From assembly GCA_963969495.1 (NCBI GenBank), contig OZ018330.1, forward strand, positions 71,573,954 to 71,637,953: a DNA stretch of 64,000 nucleotides, written 5' to 3'. This DNA is from Ceratothoa steindachneri. Taxonomy: Eukaryota; Arthropoda; Malacostraca; Isopoda; Cymothoidae. Shown piece by piece: positions 21,191 through 33,734 of this stretch. Every line of letters starts with the position of its first letter. Position 1 is the first letter of the stretch. A program made the translations under genes and the position numbers. The notes beneath the pieces are model-generated. The model was given only the letters and a program-made list of their open reading frames with translations, did no database searches and had not been told where the DNA came from.

Positions 21191-22010
21191 TAGCTAAACG
21201 GCAGCGGCCTAGTCCCCCCTGAGTCTTTTTCGTGATTTCCTGTTCTTTTTCTACTCAGGAGAGGAGGGCGGGGAATGAACTCCCTTCTATCCTCCGCGGG
21301 TAGGAGCATTTAGGCCATATGGACCGTCCTCGACAAGATACTTTTCTGAAATAGAGAATGTCTTGCATGTCATGGGAGTAACAAGAGGGAGAGAGGATCT
21401 CCCCTCTCCTTGTGAGGCTTTGGGGACCCGGCCGTCTGCGGAGGAGCTTGCATAGGGGCGAACTCGGGCTCTGTGCTTGGCACCGCTCTCGGGTTAGACC
21501 CCATGGAAGTTCCTACCGTCTGGGGCAGAGTTACCTCAGTGAACAAGTCCTTCTCATGGGGGAATTCATGCCCCCCCACACCGAGACATCACTGATCCCA
21601 TTCCAGGTTCCCTGTTCACCTTTAAATGCCAGGAAACTGGCCTCCGTCGAGAAAGAGAGGGGGGGAAATAGACTGACCCCTTCAAACTACTTACGATTGC
21701 TAGTAGGACATTTTGGGCCAAGGGCCGACGGGCTCTGCCCTCCCTTGCTCTCTTAAGGTGGTTGGGCCTATCGAGCCGCTCTACCGGGAGCGATCAATTA
21801 TGGACCGCTTGCCTGCTTTTTTGGCAGTCTCCTTGGAAAGTAGAGGGTGGACTGCCGCTGGAAAAAGTGACAGAGAAGGGGGTGAAAGGGAGTCTCCTGC
21901 AACCTTAGGCATAGGAGAGGATTAAGCCTCCTCTCCGGTTGAAGTAGTTTGAGGGTTCCCTGCCAAAGCACAGGGAGAGGAAGGGACTTCTTTTTCGCTG
22001 TAGAGCTTTC
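21191..22010 (-). mobile_element. I-clade LINE 5' region
   Basis: This GC-rich stretch matches, in the same order, the 5' region of the plus-strand copy: ACCGGAGAGGAGGCTTAATC here corresponds to ACCGGACAGGAGGCTTACTC near 51133. It likely holds the internal promoter and start of ORF1, but no single frame is convincing. It joins the truncated hAT-like gene at about 22010. Confidence 0.65.
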
Positions 22011-22924
22011 CCATCCTTCAATTTGAGCGCAGCCAACTTTATTTCTTTCGCTTCATTCTTGAGGACCACGACCTGATATTCAAAGTCCTCAATGCGTTTG
22101 CCGTCAAAGTGTAAGCTCCACTTTTCCAGATGAAGCGTGCTCACCAAGCGCTTCTTCACCTGAACAGCTCTCATGTAGATAGCCTTGAGGATTGCTGACT
22201 GACATGGGGTTGGGATTTCAATGCCATCGCAAGAAAGTTGGCGGCATACCTTTGCTGCTCTGTGGGAAGACAGCTTTGAGGAGTCTTGCTAAGCCTGTTG
22301 GGTTATGCTTTCTTTTCCTCCCAAGAACTGTCTTCGCTGGGATGAGTCCGTGCTAGTTTTGAAACAATCATGTGGTGCTGAGCTGGGAAGTGGGGACACA
22401 TTCGCTTCCATTGCCTTCTTTCGCTTGGTTGGGTGAATGGTCTTGGCACTAGCAGGTTTACCAGTAGAATAAACAACCTGGCCTATGATCAAAATTTGCT
22501 GTTTATAGAGGTTCTCATCTTTTTCGCACAACCAGTTGCCTTTCACCTTGGTCACGTCAAACATTTCATTCAAAGAATTAAAGTTTTGTTTCTTTCTGCA
22601 GTACTCATAGTCTTTCAGAAGGTTTTCTAGTTTTGTACAAATGGCTTGATCAGATACATGCGGGAAGTTCAATGTTTTGCTCCATAGGTCTTTTAGCTTC
22701 ACAACAATTAGGCCGATCCTCTCCTTCCGTTCTTTGGCGGTGGATTCAAGAAATTTGAAGCATCCAACGACGTGGATTTTCAGGGGCATGCGACTCCATT
22801 CACTTAAGGTTGGTTCATAAACTGCTACGTTGCCTCTTCTTGCTGGTGCTTTAAACTGGACTAAGTTATTTGTCCAGGTTCTCTTGTTCTTATCCGTGTT
22901 AAAAAAGCTCTTCTCGAACGACAT
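22011..22924 (-). pseudogene. Uncharacterised hAT-like transposase family, truncated
   Basis: One frame runs from ATG at 22924 to 22011 with a single stop (TAG near 22289, after ITQQA) and then ends at the LINE junction. The N-terminal 190 residues (VVGCFKFLESTAKERKERIG, NSLNEMFDVTKVKGNWLCEK, a basic KTIHPTKRKKAME) and the start of the core (LEKWSLHFDGKRIEDFEYQV) match, to my recollection, a repeated uncharacterised protein family of arachnids and other arthropods whose later part has hAT-like motifs. HFDGK would contain the first catalytic Asp. The frame is truncated after LKLKDGKA. The family name and function are not established here; transposase is inference. Confidence 0.55.
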
Positions 22925-23465
22925 GTTTTGTACTCAGCAACTGAAATAGAAAATAAACCTAAATATTAAATAGGTAACAAATTAAAGAAACTGTTATTGA
23001 GCTTTTATATATTTTATTAAGAAACAAGCAAATTACAATTATAAAAAATAAGAGAGAAGGCAGACACTAATAAAATATTATATGTTATTATATTATATAA
23101 TTAGTGAGAGAGTTAAATGTAGCTTACCAAATAATACCAGGATCTCTTTACAATAAACGCTGGAGAATACACAACAATTATAATAAGGCAATAATAATAT
23201 CAACGACGTTAAATCTGAACTAGTAACTACCCGCTTTAAACATCTCGCTTATATACTGCACGCGAAATGGTTGAAGAAAATTCTGGAACTCTACAGAAAT
23301 CCCCCAAGCCATGACGTGATGATTATCTGGAAAATTCTATACAATTCTATGGTACATAAACTATTGCACAAGTCTGTTTGATGACTTTTGTCATTAATAG
23401 GCAAAAGTTCATTCATTCGTGCAACAGGAAATAATTTTTGATAAAAAAGTCAAAAAGTCATCACC

Positions 23466-23469
<4 letters not shown>
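22925..23469. other. 5' flank of the hAT-like gene
   Basis: AT-rich, non-coding. It may carry the upstream part of the hAT-like element; next to the (TA)n, TTTTTGATAAAAAAGTCAAA could be its terminal repeat, but the other end has been lost, so this cannot be tested here. Confidence 0.35.

Positions 23470-23534
<65 letters not shown>
23470..23534. repeat. (TA)n microsatellite
   Basis: About 32 TA units on the left of a Penelope-like fragment. Confidence 0.95.
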
Positions 23535-23536
<2 letters not shown>

Positions 23537-24203
23537 AACTAAGCCGTGAAGCCTGCATTTAATAACAACAAACATTGCCTAAGAACCCTCGAATCTTTAT
23601 ATATCAAACACTACAAACCTACACTCAATGAAGATTTTAGTGCAATATCATTATTAATTTTAACTACAGTTTGTTAGTTGGTTTGTTTTTTCACAAACCA
23701 AGCGTGACTGTAACCTATAAATACTAGCCCCTTGTTAAACCCACCATTCACCCTCTAGGATGGATCCACTTTAGTAAGTACCCAAATTTACAGTTTATAT
23801 ATTAAATGTTTTTTAACTCTTACAGTCTTTACAAAATTAAAAACAAAGTTTAAATTTACTATCTTTAAATAATGCCAGGTCAATTTTTCTTATAGTTTTT
23901 GATTAATTTCTGCAATAAACTTTAAATTTATTAACTAATTTTTTTAGCCAGTTTTAAAGCAAATTTAACTGTTGCCAAGTCATATTTAAAAAATAAAATT
24001 AACTTATAGTACATTTTATTGATATTTTATAATTGGTCACCTTTTAAAATAATGTCTTGTTGGCCTTTTCAAGTTTTCTTCATATGTATTAACTTTGTAA
24101 ACTTATTCTAGCCTGATGATGAAATTTCACTTGTAGTTTTCGAAACGTAGTGAAAAATTAAAAGATGCTGCATCCGTTTTTCCTGGCTCTGGGATTTATC
24201 CTC

Positions 24204-24209
<6 letters not shown>
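23535..24209 (+). mobile_element. Penelope-like element, 3' terminal fragment
   Basis: The fragment opens with the C-terminal tail of a GIY-YIG protein, CLRTLESLYIKHYKPTLNED then FSAISLLIL, followed by about 550 bp of AT-rich 3' sequence. Near its end (24113-24150) is CTGATGATGAAATTTCAC ... TTTTCGAAACG, a hairpin-GAAAC block. It is bounded by (TA)n on both sides. Only the 3' end was inserted or preserved, as usual for 5'-truncated retroelements. Confidence 0.75.

Positions 24210-24282
<73 letters not shown>
24210..24282. repeat. (TA)n microsatellite
   Basis: About 36 TA units between two convergent Penelope-like 3' ends. Confidence 0.95.
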
Positions 24283-24285
<3 letters not shown>

Positions 24286-25700
24286 TAATTAAAAGCAACC
24301 GCTAGTCTCGTGTTAATAGTTTTCTTTTCAATCTTCTCGATTTTTCTTATGTTCGCCTTTTCTTCATTGTTCAACCCGTGAGTAAGCCTATGGAAGTTCA
24401 TTAGAGAGTAATATTTATTTATTGCAAAACGGTGGAAGGAAATTAATGCACCTTAGCACCTGATTTTACTATACTGAAGCCTTTTGATACTACAAGTATC
24501 ATCTTCAGAGTTAAAATCGGAAATTAATAAATGTATTTGAGTATATATGTTATAACAATGTGTTAGCAAACTGACGAACGGAACGTAGACACGAGTAGGC
24601 GAACTAGCAGGCTGAAGGGATAAAGGTAGGGAATGGTCGAGGAAGTCTAAGTGAGTGGCCGGAGAGGAGGGGAGGGGGAGTTTAAGCTAATTGACAGAGG
24701 TGATTAGCGGCAGAGGTAGCTGGCCTCAATCTACCTGGTCGCTCGATTTCCTCGTCTTGCAGTTGGAATGATTTCATGGGAGTTGGATTGTATAATATAC
24801 TTGGTTGGTTTTCTTGAATTTACATACTCGTATATTGCTTCAAGGAGGAGTAATTTGCCTCTGTTGGGAGCATAGTCTAAAGTTTTGTGTTTTCTTCTAT
24901 GATTTTTTTGTTAAGGCAAATTTGAGGTATTTCTTGTGTATGTTTTTTTAGGTGCACCATTGTTGAAGTAATATGATATTCTTCTTGAGAGTGTTTCTGT
25001 GATTCCGATATACGACTTAGGTAAGAGCTCACAGTCTCCTAAGGTACATGTGTCCTCATATATCAGGTAGGTCATTTGTTTGGGTTGGTGTGGAAGTTTT
25101 GGGTTATTTTTCATGAAAATAGTTGATATCCGTCTATTTTGATCGTAGATGGTTAATGTGACCTTTTTTTTGGAATTCGTGGGTTTTATTCCTCGGTTAA
25201 TAATGTCCGCGATTGTACTTTCGTTAACATGGTGTACTGTGCTCATAGTGCTCTTTTAAAAGAGTTCTATAATGTTTTCCTTGTCTATTTCGGTTCTTCT
25301 GGGGTTCTGACAGGTAACATCGGTCCATTTTAATTTTTCTATCTGTCTCTATTTCTTTATTGGAGAATCCGTTGTTAAATAGTACATGGGTGACTCTCTC
25401 AACTTCATTGTGTGTATCCTTCCATTAGGTGCAGTGAGTGAAGGCACGGTTAATATACGATGTGATTACACTTGCTCGGTATCGTTTAGGGCATTCGCTG
25501 TCTGCATTTATGCAAGGTCCCGGATCGGTGGCTATAACATGTACTTTGGTCGTTATTGTTTCATTAATATTAGTAGTGAGGATGTGTAAAATGGTAATTG
25601 ATTGTTTTGGCTTTCTTCGGTGGTGTAGTTGAGGGAAGAACATTCTTTAAATGCACTGCTGCCCAACTATACTATGGTTCCTCAATCTTCTTCAGGAGCG
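24283..25700 (-). mobile_element. Penelope-like element, RT tail and GIY-YIG part
   Basis: The minus strand reads CPKRYRASVITSYINRAFTH (end of the RT domain, 25643-25425), then a connector and the endonuclease (25246-24911): MTYLIYEDTCTLGDCELLPK, SYIGITETLSRRISYYFNNG. The frame goes on past the stop near 24911 as TLDYAPNRGKLLLLEAIYEY in another frame. The 3' region has a hairpin GATAC-TTGTA-GTATC inside CTGAAGATG ... CTTCAG at 24474-24509. The GIY-YIG subtype, with Cys residues before SYIG, differs from the 5.2-kb copy, so a second lineage is present. RT palm motifs are missing. Confidence 0.8.
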
Positions 25701-26004
25701 CCACCCCTACGACTAGGAACTTAGTTAACCGCATTGGCATGGATGTTATTGTTCGCTTATCTAAAATTTAGCTAGGCAAAGGGCCGCGAGAATATCCAAT
25801 TTCTCTCATTTTCTGTTAAATTAAACGCCAACTCTTACAACAAGCAAGGCTTCTTGGAAATTATCTTTTTAGAGAAATAGATGGTTGCCCTATCGTAGGG
25901 GTGGTGTTCATGAAGAAAGGACCAAGAGATATTTTTAGCGAATTAAAGAATTCTTACCAATGCCCTTCCTTAATGGAATTGACATACACATTATTATTCA
26001 CTTA

Positions 26005-26008
<4 letters not shown>

Positions 26009-26055
<47 letters not shown>
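26009..26055. repeat. (TA)n microsatellite
   Basis: About 23 TA units; the last TA directly touches the first base of the mariner end at 26056. Confidence 0.95.
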
Positions 26056-26056
<1 letters not shown>

Positions 26057-26727
26057 GAGGGGCGGTCAATAATTTTTGCGAATCGGTAAGGCTAGACAGA
26101 GGAAGGAGATGGCTGTTTGTGGGGGTGTTAGGACAAGTTAGGACAAGTCAGGACCTGCAGCCGCACGCTCCTGCCTCGTCTATTTAATAAGCAGTAGCTG
26201 ATCGCAGATCGTCAGTCACAAATTTTTCAACAATGGAGAAGGTTGAGCACCGCGCAGTGATCAAATTTTTGACCAAGGAAGGCAAGAATGCAAAAGAGAT
26301 CCATGAACGCATGGTTGCAGTGTACACCGACACCGCCCCTTCCTATGCAACCATTGCTTGCTGAAATAGGGAGTTCCGCCATGGTCGTGAGTTCCTTGAA
26401 GATGACCCCCGTCCAGGACGTCCGTCAGACGTGACTAACGAGGACAATGTGGCTCGTGTGGAGAGGATGATCCTCGAAAATCGACGGGTGAAGGTCGAAG
26501 AAATCGAGCGAGAACTTGGAATATCACATGGAAGTGTTATCAACATCATCCACGACAATTTGGCCATGACCAAGGTCTCTGTCCGTTGGGTTCCTAGAAA
26601 CCTCACGCCCCATGATCGACTTTAACGTTGTCAAAGTCCACAAGGCTAGAGTTGCACAAGCTGCCCTGCGCGAGTGCGGATTCGAGGAGCTCAACCATCC
26701 CCCCCTACAGTCCAGATCTAGCCCCCA
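26056..26727 (+). mobile_element. mariner (SETMAR-like family), 5' part only
   Basis: The left terminal repeat CGAGGGGCGGTCAATAATTT follows a TA. The transposase starts at ATG 26233: EKVEHRAVIKFLTKEGKNAK, then APSYATIA followed by a stop, and GRPSDVTNEDNVARVERMIL, RRVKVEEIERELGISHGSVI (second HTH) and VSVRWVPRNLTPHDRL. The catalytic region is deleted: the sequence jumps to PYSPDL-like DNA (26699-26722) and is cut at 26727 by the Penelope-like inverted repeat. It is the same family as the internally deleted copy at 58836-59722. Confidence 0.85.
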
Positions 26728-26830
26728 AGGTCATTAATCTGGGGGTGCGAGTCTAAGATCGTTAACTAAGCTGTTTACGATGGGAGCTGTATTTCAATTT
26801 CCTATCTGACAAATTAAAATTGGGAATTTC
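26728..26830 (-). repeat. Inverted copy of the Penelope 3' end
   Basis: Reverse complement of 28937-29049, with shared blocks AAATTCCCAATTTTAATTTG, ATCGTAAACAGC and AACGATCTTAGACT. It places a piece of the element's own 3' coding end in front of its 5' end. Confidence 0.85.
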
Positions 26831-29131
26831 TCCTATACCCGCCATTGAGTTCTTTTACTTATATCAGTTACCACGATGGAGCAAGAGAACTGCTATTATA
26901 CACCAGTCTTACGTAAATATATCAGATCCTTGATTAGCGCACACAAATCTCAACTAAATTATTTTTTTTTACAAAACTGCTTAGCAGAAAAAGTGTCACC
27001 GCCTACATTCACCCACATGAAGAAGATCAGCTATCAAGAAACCCTGTTTTGCAAACTAGACAAATGAGCCTTGGTGGATAGCATTCAAGTCACCAAACGA
27101 TACTGCAATCTCCGGTTCAAGATTTAACGTGAAACTCTCCGTGAATTCCAAGCAAACGTAAGTCCAACCCAACTTCTTTACACATTGAAACCGTGCCAAT
27201 TGACCCTTACCCGCGTTCGTCAAAAGTGTCAACACCACTTTCATAACAAATTGGAGTGGTTATTCCAAAATAGCCTATGGAAGTATTTTTGTAGCTGGCG
27301 CTTTATCCCATAGTGACAGTGTGAAATACTTAGAGATCCCCAGGCGCCTCATAACTGCTCTCAAATTACTTAATTCTAACAAAAATATCATCCTAACAAA
27401 ATCGGAAAAATCTACCCAAATCGTGGTGTTAGACAAAAATTCTTATACTGAAAAATTACAAGATTTACTCAATGATATGAACATTTACGAGAAATTATCT
27501 TCCAACCCATTGAAAAATAAAATCCGAGATCTTCAACAAAACTCTGACAAAATTGCTCAAACGATCCAACCCAGACCTTCTTCATCGTTTCAAACCTACC
27601 AACCCATCACTTTGCTGTATGTATGGTCTGCCAAAAACCGACAAAAGAGGAACGCCACTCCGATCTATTATATCGTGTATTGACTCTCGTGCATACAAAC
27701 TCTCGAAGTGGTTAGCCTCCCTTCTTGCTGACACTGTTGGATTGACCTCTCCTTCACACATAATCCATTCCTTTGATTTGATTGAAAATATAGGAAAATC
27801 AACATAAAAGGAAGACCTTAGTAAGTTTCGATGTAGACAGCCTGTTCACTAATGTCCCTGTCAACGAAACTCTTGATGTTCTATCTAAGGTATTAGATAA
27901 TCGAAAATTAAACCTCCCTCTAGGCAAAACTAAAATTATAAATCTTGTTAAACTTTGTGTTACTGACAATGTATGTATCAGCGATATGTGCTTTTTTCGT
28001 CAAAAATATGGGTAATCCTTTATCGCCCATAATATGTAACCTTTCTATGGAACATTTCGAAGTATCATTACTCCCTACTGTGATTCACCATCATAATTTT
28101 GTATCGTATAGGTATGTAGATGATGCCATATCAATTTGGCACATAAATAGTTTAAATCTATTTGACAATTTCCTTAAAAATCTTAACGACCTCCATCCCA
28201 CCATCAATTTTAAAATGGAGTTGAAAAAAGATAATTGTATATCCTTTCTTGATGTAAAAATGGTTAGTCATTGACAAAATTAGCTTCACTGTGTACTGAA
28301 AACCAATCCATTCTAACTCTTATATCCATTTCTTTTCTCATCATGATATTAACATTAAGCGAGCCTTTGCATCAGGTATGTTTTTGAGAGCACTTAGGAT
28401 ATGTGATCCTTGCTTTCTAGAAGACGAGATTACATATATAACCTGCAGTTTCATTGGATTAATTTATCACCTCCACGTGATCAATGGAAGTTTATCTAAA
28501 GCAAAATCTACTCATTACCGTCCGAAGGATAAAAACCAATTTAGTAATACCAGGTGTCTATCCCTCTCTTTTTCTTCCCTCCTCAAAGGAGTGAACAAAG
28601 TTATTTCTCCAGGCCTAACCACATTTAAATACCATTTTCCTGTCCCTAAATCTTTCCCTTCGACCAAGCTCGTGGATCATCCAAATAAAGCAGGTGCATA
28701 TTGAATCCCGTGTGGTTCTACAAACTGTTCCTCATTTTACATAGGAGAGACCGGAAGAACCTTAACAAAACGAATTTATGAACATAAAGGTGAGGTTGGA
28801 CGAGGCAGTGCCACATCCAGTATTTCTAATCATACTAAGAATTCAACCACCGAATTAACTATTCAAAGGCACAAATCATATATAATTGTAAAGATTTCCG
28901 TAAAAGAAAAATAGTAGACTCTATATTAATAGGATAAATTCCCAATTTTAATTTGTCAGATCAGATAGGCAATTGCAATGCAGCCCCCATTCTCGTAACC
29001 TCATCGTAAACAGCCTGGTCAACGATCTTAGACTTACACCCCCTGATTAATGACCCTTTCCCCCCCGTTTTGTGTTTCTTTGTTTATTTTCTGATTTTTT
29101 TCTTATCTGTACGCTATTTATAAACTTTTGG

Positions 29132-29136
<5 letters not shown>
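26831..29136 (+). pseudogene. Penelope-like element, near full length, broken
   Basis: This is the most complete Penelope-like copy here. The N-terminal region (about 26900-27300) includes TLTRVRQKCQHHFHNKLEWL. Next come KSTQIVVLDKNSYTEKLQDL (27412), YGLPKTDKRGTPLRSIISCI (27613, a conserved RT block), MGNPLSPIICNLSMEHFE (28007) and YRYVDDAISIW with the YVDD catalytic box (28109). The tail MFLRALRICDPCFLEDE starts at 28378, and the endonuclease reads IPCGSTNCSSFYIGETGRTL then TKRIYEHKGEV (28704-28795). At least six frame changes or stops make it inactive. The protein end overlaps the inverted terminal block at 28937-29049, and (TA)n follows at 29137. Confidence 0.85.

Positions 29137-29209
<73 letters not shown>
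29137..29209. repeat. (TA)n microsatellite
   Basis: About 36 TA units at the 3' end of the Penelope-like element. Confidence 0.95.
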
Positions 29210-29210
<1 letters not shown>

Positions 29211-29940
29211 TGATCAATTTACACAAAAATTGTACACACTGATGTATTCGTTCTTTCCCATCCTCACGTGCTCTGACAGAAGCTACAATTGATCTCGCTT
29301 TGATCACTTATCTTCCTTTAGGTCAACAAACCCCGTTGTCAAAGAACTGTGATTTAACCATATCCTTCCCTTTGTTATGGACACCAGTCTGTTACACTGA
29401 TATTCTGTTATCTAAACTTTGTTATCATAAATTCATTTTCTCACCACCTATCTATCAAATTCCTTTGATAGACAAGCTCCGCTCTCTCTCTTTCTCTCTC
29501 TTCTCTCCCCCACCACCTTTTTCTCTCTCTCGAACAAACATTGACTTCAAACAAAAGCTCCTTCCCAAAAACCCCATTGCTCACACTCAACTTCTCTACA
29601 CATATAAAACAAGCACACATTATTCACAAAGACTCATTCTCACATTCACATTATCTCATTATCCACACAGTCGATCATATCACTTCTACTTCAATTTACT
29701 CCCTCCCCCGAAAAAGGAATCTAGTCTCACCAACTCCAGTCATTCATCTTATTAGAGCTTCACCTTCAAAAATAAAGTTATTTTATCAACTTGTTTGTAA
29801 ATCCAAATACGAACTTATTTGGTGAACAGCCTCAAGCGAACTAAAATTCCCGAAGTTAGAATCATATAGCAGAGAAGAAATATTTGTTCAACCTCGGGAC
29901 TGGTGACTCCTGCCATAATCAATCAACCCTCTTCTCTCGC
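29210..29940. other. No supported gene
   Basis: Pyrimidine-rich on the plus strand, with CT-rich runs near 29480-29530. The 151-codon frame at 29300-29755 is compositionally biased (Ser, Leu, Pro, Tyr) and shows no domain; I regard it as chance. Confidence 0.45.
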
Positions 29941-30743
<803 letters not shown>

Positions 30744-31850
30744 GACAAAGGTTTGGACACTACTTTATTTTTGCATATAATAAAATTAATAGAACTGATT
30801 TAAAGGTCGCATTTTGTTTTATTATGTTGTTATCAAAATTTGTAGATGAAATATACGAAATTTCAGAGCCCAAACACCTTTTATTAATAATAACAGTCAA
30901 GTGAAGCTCGCAGTTAATATTTCCATTGATTTCTCTTGTTTTTCAGGACAACTTCAATTCATTTTGCTATGCTGGAGACCAAATTTGTAGTGATATATTT
31001 ACTGATAGTACTTCATTTTTGTTCAATAAGAACTCGCAACTGCTCAAAATTGGATGGCTTGTGTTTACCAATCGCCAGTTTCATTATTTCCCACAAATTC
31101 TCTATTGGGCTCAAATCTGGCGAATTCCCGGCCAATGTCCCAAAAGTTTGATATTATTTTCAGCCAAGAACTTTGTTATTGTTTTTGCTTTGTGATGAGG
31201 TGCGCCATTATGCTGAGAAAATACAGTTATCATCCAAAAATTGTTCCTGAACTGATGAGCAAAGGTGCTAATGAAGCACATTCTGGTACCATTTTGAAAT
31301 CATGATAATATTCTTGGGCAAAATTGTCAGTGCTCATGTTGCCATAGATGCGAAGCAGCCCCAGACATGGAATGTCCGAATATTTCAACTTGCGCATGAT
31401 ACAAGACTCGTGAAAGCGGAAGGGGGCTTGATTACGGAATATCGCTTTTACACATTCTTTGACAGCCCATTCTTTATAATTCCTACAGAAGTGTAGCCTT
31501 TCCATAAGGTTCTTCTTAGTGAGATGAGGCTTTATCGCAGCCCTTTTTGCCTTTAGACCTTTGTCGAAAAGTTGAAGCGTTCACTCTTACCTCTTTCCAA
31601 TCGTGAGCAAGCTTAGCACTAAAGGCAACCAGATCCTTGAGCTAGGACGTTGCTTGGAGCCGATCATGGCGCTCATTTGAAGCACATGAACGGCAAGAAG
31701 ACTTATTCGCAGGAGTGTAACCAGTCTTTTTGAGGCATTATAAATCTTAAATTTCAGGCCACTTCGATGCATCGCAATCATGTTTGCACATATTCTTTGG
31801 GAAGAACCATTTTGGAATTGTAAAAGTTCAAACATTTAATTTTACCAAAA
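30744..31850 (-). mobile_element. Tc1-like transposon relic
   Basis: The likely terminal repeat at the 3' side is GGACAAAGGTTTGGACACTA (30743-30762). The minus strand encodes a Tc1-type transposase in several frames: AAIKPHLTKKNL near 31520, the stretch 31505-31230 over the first catalytic region, then HNGAPHHKAKTITKFLAENN near 31180, and WPGNSPDLSPIENLWE near 31115 with the third acidic region. HTH sequence around 31835-31587 is poorly preserved. Many frame changes are present, and the other terminal repeat was not seen. Confidence 0.7.
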
Positions 31851-32290
31851 ATATTACAAAATAGATTTTAATTACACAAAATCATTTAGCTAACCCATAT
31901 TTATCATCATTTCACCCTTTTTATCGAGTAGCAAAGCTCCAGGGACTGAAACTCACTTCCTACAAAACAGGACCAGAGCGCGATTTTGGATTCAGCAAAG
32001 TAATGCAGTTTTTTTGGTATTATTTTTCAAATGCTGACTTTATAATAAACTAGCAATACATTTAAATATTAGAATAATTTCACTGGCCAACACAAACTTT
32101 ATTTTGTAAGTTTTTAGCTGATTTAGGACAACTTTGATGTACTGAATAAAAAAATCACATTGGTTTTGCTATATCAGGTCAACGTTTTGATTTATCGTTA
32201 CATGATGATGTTTTTTTACGTTTTTTTCACATATACAGGTATTTTCTATTTATATGATGCAAAAGGTTTCTTATTTCTTCAAATAAAAAA
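31851..32290. other. No supported gene
   Basis: AT-rich sequence between the Tc1 relic and a Penelope-like fragment. I see no coding, tandem or palindromic structure beyond short A and T runs. Confidence 0.4.
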
Positions 32291-32620
32291 TAAACGAATT
32301 CTGAAGACTTTACACACAGCACTGTCTAAGAATTCAACTGCCCACATGAAGACTGCAAACTTCATGACATGACAACCACCACCCTTTCGATGCGTTTAAT
32401 AATCCATCTTCAAAAGGGAACGCCTAAAAACATATTTTGAAGAATTCATAAGACCAGCCTTACAAGAATATATTGATTGATAACACCAAGATAAAAAGAA
32501 AAGAGAGAAATTCATCAAAATTAAATAAACATCTTAGAAGCCATCATAATCAAAGAAGAAAAGCCAACCCTCAACACTCAAACCACAAGTTGGAATCGAA
32601 CATTAAAAATGTTCTAAAAA
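32291..32620 (+). pseudogene. Penelope-like GIY-YIG fragment 1
   Basis: In shifting frames the plus strand reads CPHEDCKLHDMTTTTLSMRL then IIHLQKGTPKNIF, and later NILEAIIIKEEKPTLN. This is the GIY-YIG domain type with Cys pairs and an MTTTTLSRRL helix, related to the 25-kb copy. About 12 residues containing the YIG motif are deleted before MTTTT. Confidence 0.7.
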
Positions 32621-33090
32621 TTCCATCTTCCTGATCGGCTCCTTTTTTTGTTTTTTTTACTTTTTACTAATAAATACACCTTTAAAACTTTTCTCACCAT
32701 ACTTTGTTCATTATAGCATCCCAGACAACGCAGCAATATAGGTTGAAAGTGGGTAACCGGTATTGATAGATATAGGATAGGTCTGGGTTTGCCAATGGGA
32801 TTCAGATGTAACCCGCATTGGTAACGCCATCTAGGCCAACACATTTAGCTCATTCCCACATTCGCACCTGTGTGTGGTTTCAACTTTGGACTGAGCTTGG
32901 TTTATCAATGAGATTCAGATGAGACCCACATGGGTAGACTAGATGGGCTAGTCTGCACGAGTTCCAGAGAGGTGACTCGTAAAATTAAATATTTTGTTAT
33001 TTCTATAAATTACAGGGGCCTCAAAATAAATTACGATCAGATAAAAAATATGAGAAATACCCACCAAAAACATCTCCCAAATGAAGAAAT
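32621..33090. other. Spacer between two Penelope-like fragments
   Basis: No gene supported. It contains two diverged copies of a GGTTTGCCAATGGGATTCAG / GGTTTATCAATGAGATTCAG block (32786 and 32899), so part of it is a short local duplication. Confidence 0.45.
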
Positions 33091-33480
33091 AAATCCATAA
33101 AAAAGCCTGTCGAGTTGATCCAACTCAAGATTTGGGATTCAAATTTACCGTCGTGAAGCACTGATGCACTTCATCGCTATACAATTTTAGTGGTATTTCC
33201 GATTACGAGTTTATCTGCCCCAATGAACACTGCAAGCTTTATAATAACTCAAAATATATTAGAATGACAACCACCACCCTGTCGAGACGTTTAACCATGC
33301 ATCTGCACAGCGGAGGGCCTAAAAATCATATGGAGAGCGCGCACAACATTAATCTATCGAGAGATATTCTACATAGTTGCCAAACCTGCAATTAAAAGAA
33401 AAGAGGGAAATAAAGCTAGGATGAACAACTTAGAAGCCATATTAATGAGCGAAGAAGAGACATTGGACATATATAAGTGA
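33091..33480 (+). pseudogene. Penelope-like GIY-YIG fragment 2
   Basis: CPNEHCKLYNNSKYIRMTTT then TLSRRLTMHLHSGGPKNHME is readable from about 33215, followed by NINLSREILHSCQTCN and an EAILMSEEE-like tail. It is homologous to fragment 1, 900 bp away in the same orientation, but retains the central block (KYIRM, with G changed to R). The two may be a tandem pair. Confidence 0.75.
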
Positions 33481-33640
33481 GAAATATAGTAGTAGAGGTG
33501 TTTAGTAAGAGAAAATAGTGGGGAAAATTAGGGAAATAATAGGATAGCGAAATGAAAGTAGAATGAAAGACAGAGCCCTGGTGAAAGGGTAGCTCTGGCT
33601 TTCTTTGCATTTTTTTTTGTATTGAGTATATATAATATAG

Positions 33641-33643
<3 letters not shown>

Positions 33644-33698
<55 letters not shown>
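33644..33698. repeat. (TA)n microsatellite
   Basis: About 25 TA units beyond the 3' end of Jockey copy B. Confidence 0.9.
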
Positions 33699-33734
33699 GC
33701 ATACAAAAGGCATTCAAGCCTTTGTAGCAGAGGA

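Noticed and set aside
24113..24150. A confirmed hammerhead ribozyme
   Set aside because: CTGATGA and GAAAC are present, but I could not draw a convincing stem II and stem III by eye, so I report only a motif for checking.
29300..29755. A 151-codon open frame after a Penelope-like element
   Set aside because: Strong composition bias from CT-rich DNA, no domain, no start context or partner frame; chance is more likely.
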